Below, one piece after another: positions 56,674 through 64,000 of a stretch of 64,000 bases of DNA; position 1 is the stretch's first letter; every line of letters starts with the position of its first letter. The translations under genes were made by a program, and so were the position numbers. The stretch comes from Pseudomonas silvicola (GTDB taxonomy: Bacteria > Pseudomonadota > Gammaproteobacteria > Pseudomonadales > Pseudomonadaceae): the NCBI RefSeq assembly GCF_026651855.1, contig NZ_CP093280.1, positions 2,458,001 through 2,522,000 on the forward strand. The letters are read 5' to 3'. Under the pieces are notes generated by a model, which was given only the letters and a program-made list of their open reading frames with translations, searched no databases and was not told the DNA's origin.

Positions 56674-57183
56674 GTGCGTAAGTTGACTCAAATGGTTCTT
56701 CTGGCTGCCACCCTGGCCGCTACCGCTACCCCCGCGTTCGCTGACATGAAAATTGCCGTGCTGAACTATCAGATGGCCCTGCTGGAGTCTGACGCGGCCA
56801 AGCAATACGCCGTGGACGCCGAGAAAAAATTCGGCCCGCAACTGACCAAGCTCAAGGCGCTGGAAAGCAGTGCCAAGGGCATCCAGGACCGCCTGGTCAG
56901 CGGCGGCGACAAGCTGCCACAAGGCGACCGCGAGAAGCTGGAACTGGACTTCAAGCAGAAGGCCCGCGACTTCCAGTTCCAGTCCAAGGAACTGAACGAA
57001 GCCAAGGCCAATGCTGACCGCGACATGCTGAAACAACTGAAACCGAAGCTGGACGGTGCCGTTGAAGAAGTCATCAAGAATGGCGGCTTTGACCTGGTGC
57101 TCGAGCGCGGCGCAGTGATCGATGTCAAACCGCAATATGACATCACTCGCCAAGTCATCGAGCGCATGAACAAAGCGCGCTGA
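56674..57183 (+). CDS. skp: Periplasmic chaperone Skp (OmpH/HlpA)
   Basis: The 169-residue protein starts with GTG 56674, preceded by TAGGAG. A signal peptide ends at PAFA and is followed by [17 protein letters not shown], the Skp N-terminal strand, then a long Lys/Glu-rich coiled-coil arm (about residues 50-130). It holds unfolded outer-membrane proteins for BamA. It lies 39 bases after bamA. Confidence 0.93.
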   Translation: MRKLTQMVLLAATLAATATPAFADMKIAVLNYQMALLESDAAKQYAVDAEKKFGPQLTKLKALESSAKGIQDRLVSGGDKLPQGDREKLELDFKQKARDFQFQSKELNEAKANADRDMLKQLKPKLDGAVEEVIKNGGFDLVLERGAVIDVKPQYDITRQVIERMNKAR

Positions 57184-57185
57184 TC

Positions 57186-58241
57186 ATGACTGCAACCCTG
57201 AAACTCGGCCAATTGGCCGAGTTCCTCGGTGCCACCCTGCGGGGCAGCGAGGACACCGACATCACTGGGCTGGCGACTCTTCAAGAGGCCGGCCCAGGTC
57301 AGTTGAGCTTCCTGGCAAACCCCCAGTACCGCAAATTCTTGCCTGACTGCAAGGCGGCCGCCGTGCTGCTCAAGGCCGCGGACGCGGAAGGCTATGAAGG
57401 CGCGGCATTGGTTGTGCCGGACCCGTACCTGGCCTACGCCCGGGTTTCCCACCTGTTCGACCCCAAGCCCAAGGCAGCGGCCGGCATTCATGCCAGCGCT
57501 GTGGTGGCATCTGATGCGGTGGTGCACCCAAGCGCCAGCATCGGTGCCTTCGCAGTCATCGAGAGCGGCGCGCAGATCGGTGCCGACACGGCTATCGGTG
57601 CCCACTGCTTCATTGGTGCCCGTTGCGTGATCGGCGAAGGTGGCTGGCTGGCCCCGCGCGTGACCCTGTACCACGATGTCCGCATCGGCAAGCGTGTGGT
57701 CATCCAGTCCGGCGCGGTGCTGGGCGGTGAAGGCTTCGGCTTCGCCAACCAGAAAGGCGTGTGGAACAAGATCGCTCAGATCGGCGGCGTCAGCATCGGC
57801 GATGACGTGGAAATCGGCGTCAATACGGCCGTGGACCGCGGTGCCCTGGCCGATACCGTCATCGGCAATGGCGTCAAGCTCGACAACCAGATCCAGATTG
57901 CCCACAACGTGCAGATCGGCGATAACACCGCCATGGCCGCGTGCGTCGGTATTTCCGGCAGCACCCGGATCGGCAAGAACTGCATGCTGGCAGGCGGCGT
58001 TGGCCTGGTAGGCCACATCGACATCTGTGACGGAGTGTTCATTACCGGCATGACCATGGTGACCCATTCCATCACCGAACCCGGGGCGTATTCCTCGGGC
58101 ACGGCGATGCAGCCAGCGGGTGAGTGGCGCAAGAGCGCGGCCCGCCTGCGACAGATCGACGACATGTTCCGTCGCTTGAAACAGGTAGAAAAGCGTGTCC
58201 AGTCCGTGACCCCGGACGACAAAGCATCATCTGATGGCTGA
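57186..58241 (+). CDS. lpxD: UDP-3-O-(3-hydroxyacyl)glucosamine N-acyltransferase LpxD
   Basis: The 351-residue lipid A enzyme has a uridine-binding N-terminal domain followed by a left-handed beta-helix, with hexapeptides such as [20 protein letters not shown]. The catalytic His region is [20 protein letters not shown] near residue 240. It transfers the third acyl chain of lipid A. The start codon is two bases after the skp stop, so they are cotranscribed. Confidence 0.95.
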   Translation: MTATLKLGQLAEFLGATLRGSEDTDITGLATLQEAGPGQLSFLANPQYRKFLPDCKAAAVLLKAADAEGYEGAALVVPDPYLAYARVSHLFDPKPKAAAGIHASAVVASDAVVHPSASIGAFAVIESGAQIGADTAIGAHCFIGARCVIGEGGWLAPRVTLYHDVRIGKRVVIQSGAVLGGEGFGFANQKGVWNKIAQIGGVSIGDDVEIGVNTAVDRGALADTVIGNGVKLDNQIQIAHNVQIGDNTAMAACVGISGSTRIGKNCMLAGGVGLVGHIDICDGVFITGMTMVTHSITEPGAYSSGTAMQPAGEWRKSAARLRQIDDMFRRLKQVEKRVQSVTPDDKASSDG

Positions 58242-58353
58242 TACCATTTCCATATCAAGTGTGCACAGCCGCTAAACTGCCTCCTTGATTTGCAATAGGA
58301 GTGCTGCGCGTCAGTCGCGCGCTCCCTATCTTTTATACAGGCTTCCCCCCGAA

Positions 58354-58794
58354 ATGATGGACATCAACGAGATTCGCGAATACCTGCCTCACCGTTACCC
58401 GTTCCTGCTGGTGGACCGGGTAGTGGAGCTGGACGTCGAGGCACAGCGCATTCGCGCCTACAAGAATGTCAGCATCAACGAGCCATTCTTCAACGGCCAC
58501 TTCCCAGCGCACCCGATCATGCCGGGCGTGCTGATCATCGAGGCAATGGCCCAGGCAGCTGGTATTCTTGGTTTCAAGATGCTGGACGTGAAGCCGGCTG
58601 ACGGCACCCTGTACTACTTCGTGGGTTCGGACAAGCTGCGTTTCCGCCAGCCGGTGCTGCCGGGTGACCAACTGATCCTGGAAGCCAAGTTCATCAGCTG
58701 CAAGCGTCAGATCTGGAAATTCGAGTGCCAGGCCTCGGTGGACGGCAAGCCGGTGTGCTCGGCTGAAATCATCTGTGCGGAACGTAAACTATGA
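58354..58794 (+). CDS. fabZ: 3-hydroxyacyl-ACP dehydratase FabZ
   Basis: The 146-residue hot-dog enzyme carries [13 protein letters not shown], the catalytic His in [14 protein letters not shown] (residue about 49) and the catalytic Glu in [10 protein letters not shown]. It dehydrates 3-hydroxyacyl-ACP for fatty acid elongation, competing with LpxA and LpxD for the same pool. ATG 58354 gives the Pseudomonas N terminus [12 protein letters not shown]. It overlaps lpxA by four bases. Confidence 0.97.
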   Translation: MMDINEIREYLPHRYPFLLVDRVVELDVEAQRIRAYKNVSINEPFFNGHFPAHPIMPGVLIIEAMAQAAGILGFKMLDVKPADGTLYYFVGSDKLRFRQPVLPGDQLILEAKFISCKRQIWKFECQASVDGKPVCSAEIICAERKL

Positions 58795-59567
58795 GTTTGA
58801 TTGACCCTCGCGCCATCATCGACCCTTCGGCCATCTTGGCTGACGGCGTCGAGGTCGGCCCTTGGTCGATCATCGGCGCTGGCGTGGAAATCGGCGAGGG
58901 GACGGTCATCGGCCCCCACGTGATTCTCAAGGGGCCGACCAAAATCGGTAAGCACAACCGCATCTACCAGTTTTCCTCGGTAGGCGAAGACACCCCTGAC
59001 CTCAAGTACAAGGGTGAGGACACGCGCCTGGTCATCGGTGACCACAACGTCATTCGCGAAGGCGTGACCATTCACCGCGGCACCATTCAGGACCGCGCTG
59101 AAACCACCCTGGGTGACCATAATCTGATCATGGCCTATGCCCACATCGGCCACGACAGCGTCATCGGCAACCACTGCATCCTGGTCAACAACACCGCGCT
59201 GGCTGGCCACGTGCACGTGGACGACTGGGCGATTCTGTCCGGTTTCACCCTGGTGCATCAGTACTGCCATATCGGCACCCACAGCTTTTCCGGCATGGGT
59301 ACCGCCATCGGCAAGGACGTGCCCGCGTACGTCACCGTGTTCGGCAACCCGGCCGAAGCCCGTAGCATGAACTTCGAAGGCATGCGCCGCCGTGGTTTCA
59401 GTGACGAGGTCATTCATGCGCTGCGTAGGGCCTACAAGGTGGTATACCGCCAGGGCCTGACCGTGGAGCAGGCCATCGCCGAGCTGGCCGAGCCGGCTGC
59501 CCAATACCCGGAAGTGGACGTGTTCCTGCGCTCCATCCAGACCTCGACGCGCGGCATTACCCGCTGA
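58791..59567 (+). CDS. lpxA: UDP-N-acetylglucosamine acyltransferase LpxA
   Basis: The 258-residue protein is a left-handed beta-helix ([20 protein letters not shown] onwards) with the catalytic His in [19 protein letters not shown] near residue 123 and a helical C-terminal domain. It starts lipid A synthesis by adding a 3-hydroxyacyl chain to UDP-GlcNAc. It overlaps both fabZ and lpxB by a few bases. Confidence 0.97.
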   Translation: MSLIDPRAIIDPSAILADGVEVGPWSIIGAGVEIGEGTVIGPHVILKGPTKIGKHNRIYQFSSVGEDTPDLKYKGEDTRLVIGDHNVIREGVTIHRGTIQDRAETTLGDHNLIMAYAHIGHDSVIGNHCILVNNTALAGHVHVDDWAILSGFTLVHQYCHIGTHSFSGMGTAIGKDVPAYVTVFGNPAEARSMNFEGMRRRGFSDEVIHALRRAYKVVYRQGLTVEQAIAELAEPAAQYPEVDVFLRSIQTSTRGITR

Positions 59568-60706
59568 TGGCGTTGCCAGGCAAACTGCGCGTCGCCCTGG
59601 TGGCGGGCGAGGCCAGTGGTGACATCCTGGGCGCCGGCCTGATGCAGGCACTCAAGGCCCGGCACCCGGACATCGAGTTCATGGGCGTGGGCGGGCCACT
59701 GATGGAAGCCCAGGGGCTGGTCTCCGAGTTTCCCATGGAGCGCCTGGCCGTGATGGGTTTGGTGGAAGTGCTGGGGCGCCTGCGTGAGTTGCTGGGGCGC
59801 CGCAAGCAACTGATCCAGACCCTGATCGAGCGCAAGCCCGACGTCTTCATCGGTATCGACGCACCGGACTTCAACCTGACCCTGGAACTGAAATTGCGCC
59901 AGGCCGGGATCAAGACCGTGCACTACGTCAGCCCCTCCGTGTGGGCCTGGCGGCAGAAGCGCGTGCTGAAGATCCGCGAGGGCTGCGACCTGATGCTCAC
60001 GCTGTTGCCTTTCGAGGCGCGGTTCTATGAAGAGAAGGGCGTGCCGGTGCGGTTTGTCGGTCACCCCCTGGCCGACACCATCCCGTTGCAGGCCGACAAG
60101 GCCCAGGCCCGCGCCGAACTGGCCCTGCCAGGCACTGGCCCGGTGGTGGCGCTGATGCCCGGCAGCCGTGGCGGTGAGGTCGGGCGACTGGGCGAGCTGT
60201 TCCTGGACGCTGCCCAGCGCCTGCTGGCCCTGCGCCCCGATGTGCGCTTCGTGGTGCCGTGCGCCAACGCCACGCGGCGCGCCCAGCTGGAGGCGATGCT
60301 AATCGGCCGTGACCTGCCCCTGACCTTGCTGGACGGCCAGTCCCATCGCGCCCTGGCGGCCTGCGACGCGGTCTTGATCGCCTCTGGCACCGCCACCCTG
60401 GAAGCGCTGCTGTACAAGCGCCCCATGGTGGTCGCCTATCGCCTGGCAGGCCTGACTTACTGGATCCTCAAGCGGCTGGTGAAAAGCCCTTACGTGTCGC
60501 TGCCCAACCTGTTGGCCCAGCGCATGCTGGTGCCCGAGTTGCTGCAAGACGCCGCTACTCCCCAGGCCCTGGTCGATCATTTGCTACCCTTGCTGGAAGG
60601 GGGGGAAGCGCAGACCCAGGGCTTCGATGACATTCACCGCACCTTGCGTCGCGATGCCTCCAACCAGGCCGCCGACGGGGTGCTGGCACTGCTGGCGAAA
60701 CAATGA
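59567..60706 (+). CDS. lpxB: Lipid A disaccharide synthase LpxB
   Basis: The 379-residue GT19 glycosyltransferase shows [19 protein letters not shown] near residue 6, [14 protein letters not shown] near 120, [19 protein letters not shown] and [20 protein letters not shown] near 275. It joins UDP-2,3-diacylglucosamine and lipid X. Start codon 59567 overlaps the lpxA stop (TGATG). Confidence 0.97.
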   Translation: MALPGKLRVALVAGEASGDILGAGLMQALKARHPDIEFMGVGGPLMEAQGLVSEFPMERLAVMGLVEVLGRLRELLGRRKQLIQTLIERKPDVFIGIDAPDFNLTLELKLRQAGIKTVHYVSPSVWAWRQKRVLKIREGCDLMLTLLPFEARFYEEKGVPVRFVGHPLADTIPLQADKAQARAELALPGTGPVVALMPGSRGGEVGRLGELFLDAAQRLLALRPDVRFVVPCANATRRAQLEAMLIGRDLPLTLLDGQSHRALAACDAVLIASGTATLEALLYKRPMVVAYRLAGLTYWILKRLVKSPYVSLPNLLAQRMLVPELLQDAATPQALVDHLLPLLEGGEAQTQGFDDIHRTLRRDASNQAADGVLALLAKQ

Positions 60707-61344
60707 GCAACCAATTGCAAATGGGCCTGGACTACACCTTGGTCGAAGAGCTGGTGGCCGGCGTCGACGAAGTCGGCCGCGGCCCACTGTGTGGCGCGGT
60801 GGTCACCGCGGCGGTGATCCTCGACCCGAACCGGCCCATCCTTGGCCTCAATGACTCCAAGAAGCTCACCGAGGCCAAGCGCGAGAAGCTCTACGACGAG
60901 ATCTGCGAAAAGGCCCTGAGCTGGTGCATCGCGCGCGCCGAGGTCGACGAAATCGACGAGCTGAACATCCTGCACGCCACCATGCTGGCCATGCAGCGCG
61001 CGGTGGAGGGCCTGCACGTGACGCCGAAACTGGCGTTGATCGACGGCAACCGCTGCCCGAAACTGGCGGTGCCCAGCGCTCCCGTGGTGCAGGGCGATGC
61101 CAAGGTGCCGGCCATCGCGGCGGCGTCGATCCTGGCCAAGGTGAGCCGTGACCGGGAGATGGCGGCGTTTGAGCTGATCTATCCCGGCTACGGCATGGGC
61201 GGGCACAAAGGGTATCCGACGCCCGCTCATCTGGAAGCGTTGGCGCGTCTGGGGCCTACGCCGATTCATCGGCGCTCGTTTGCGCCTGTTCGTCAGGCTT
61301 ATGAGGCGCGGGCGATGCTGGATGCTGACCTGGCGGATAGCTGA
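60703..61344 (+). CDS. rnhB: Ribonuclease HII
   Basis: The 213-residue nuclease has the DE motif in [20 protein letters not shown] near residue 22, [22 protein letters not shown] and [20 protein letters not shown] (metal-binding Asp). It removes RNA primers and misincorporated ribonucleotides from DNA. Its start overlaps lpxB by four bases (ATGA). Confidence 0.96.
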   Translation: MSNQLQMGLDYTLVEELVAGVDEVGRGPLCGAVVTAAVILDPNRPILGLNDSKKLTEAKREKLYDEICEKALSWCIARAEVDEIDELNILHATMLAMQRAVEGLHVTPKLALIDGNRCPKLAVPSAPVVQGDAKVPAIAAASILAKVSRDREMAAFELIYPGYGMGGHKGYPTPAHLEALARLGPTPIHRRSFAPVRQAYEARAMLDADLADS

Positions 61345-61467
61345 CAGCCGCAGCCGTTGCCTCTGTTGCGTGTCAGGCCATGCACAGCCACCCCACCGCA
61401 CATCCTCAAACCAACCCCATTACGCTACAATCCCGCTTTTGTTGTTTTGTGCACCCATAGGATCACC

Positions 61468-64000
<2,533 letters not shown>

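Overview
The window is chromosomal DNA of a Pseudomonas, most likely of the fluorescens/putida type rather than P. aeruginosa. GC content is high, and the order rpsB-tsf-pyrH-frr-uppS-cdsA-dxr-rseP-bamA-skp-lpxD-fabZ-lpxA-lpxB-rnhB-dnaE, with map-glnD-dapC diverging from it, is the one known from pseudomonads. QuiP, RsmJ, PlsB and FabZ also read as Pseudomonas orthologues. I see no phage, insertion sequence, integrase or CRISPR array.

Layout. 1-4 kb: the end of an LplT-PlsC fusion, a guanidinium exporter under a guanidine-II riboswitch, a BASS transporter and rdgC. 4.0-4.6 kb: two copies of a tRNA-Val/tRNA-Asp unit, each with its own promoter and terminator. 4.8-11.5 kb: an isonitrile hydratase-like gene, the N-acyl-homoserine-lactone acylase quiP with a tandem duplication of its 3' end, a yfcG-type GST, small proteins and rsmJ. 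11.6-20.5 kb: a TonB-dependent receptor, DUF4197 and YbaY-type exported proteins, plsB, a cold-shock protein, rlmA and dapE. 20.6-29 kb: a chaperone-usher fimbrial operon, a decayed ndvB paralogue and intact ndvB. 29-35 kb: tcdA with csdE-csdA, dapD, a YffB-like protein and a CPA1 antiporter. 35-39 kb: two paralogous astacin-like metallopeptidases flanking an OafA-SGNH acyltransferase, an accessory-looking island. 39-46.4 kb: dapC, glnD and map, disrupted by a 2,413-bp tandem duplication. 46.5-64 kb: the translation, isoprenoid, phospholipid, outer-membrane-assembly and lipid A supercluster, ending in a dnaE cut by the window edge.

How the genes connect. dapE, dapD and dapC serve the succinylase branch of diaminopimelate/lysine synthesis, next to the nitrogen sensor GlnD. 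csdA, csdE and tcdA together supply cyclic t6A modification of tRNA. plsB and cdsA act in phospholipid synthesis; lpxD/A/B and fabZ balance lipid A against fatty acids; bamA, skp and rseP build and monitor the outer membrane.

The most unusual feature is a pair of independent tandem duplications, each bounded by short direct microhomology (10 bp at quiP, 13 bp at glnD/map) and each with a few substitutions between copies. The second creates a complete open frame for a chimera: GlnD residues 1-648, with the nucleotidyltransferase and HD domains but no ACT glutamine-sensing domains, joined to the last 70 residues of methionine aminopeptidase. It lies between an intact map and an intact glnD, and the five coding differences between copies are all synonymous.
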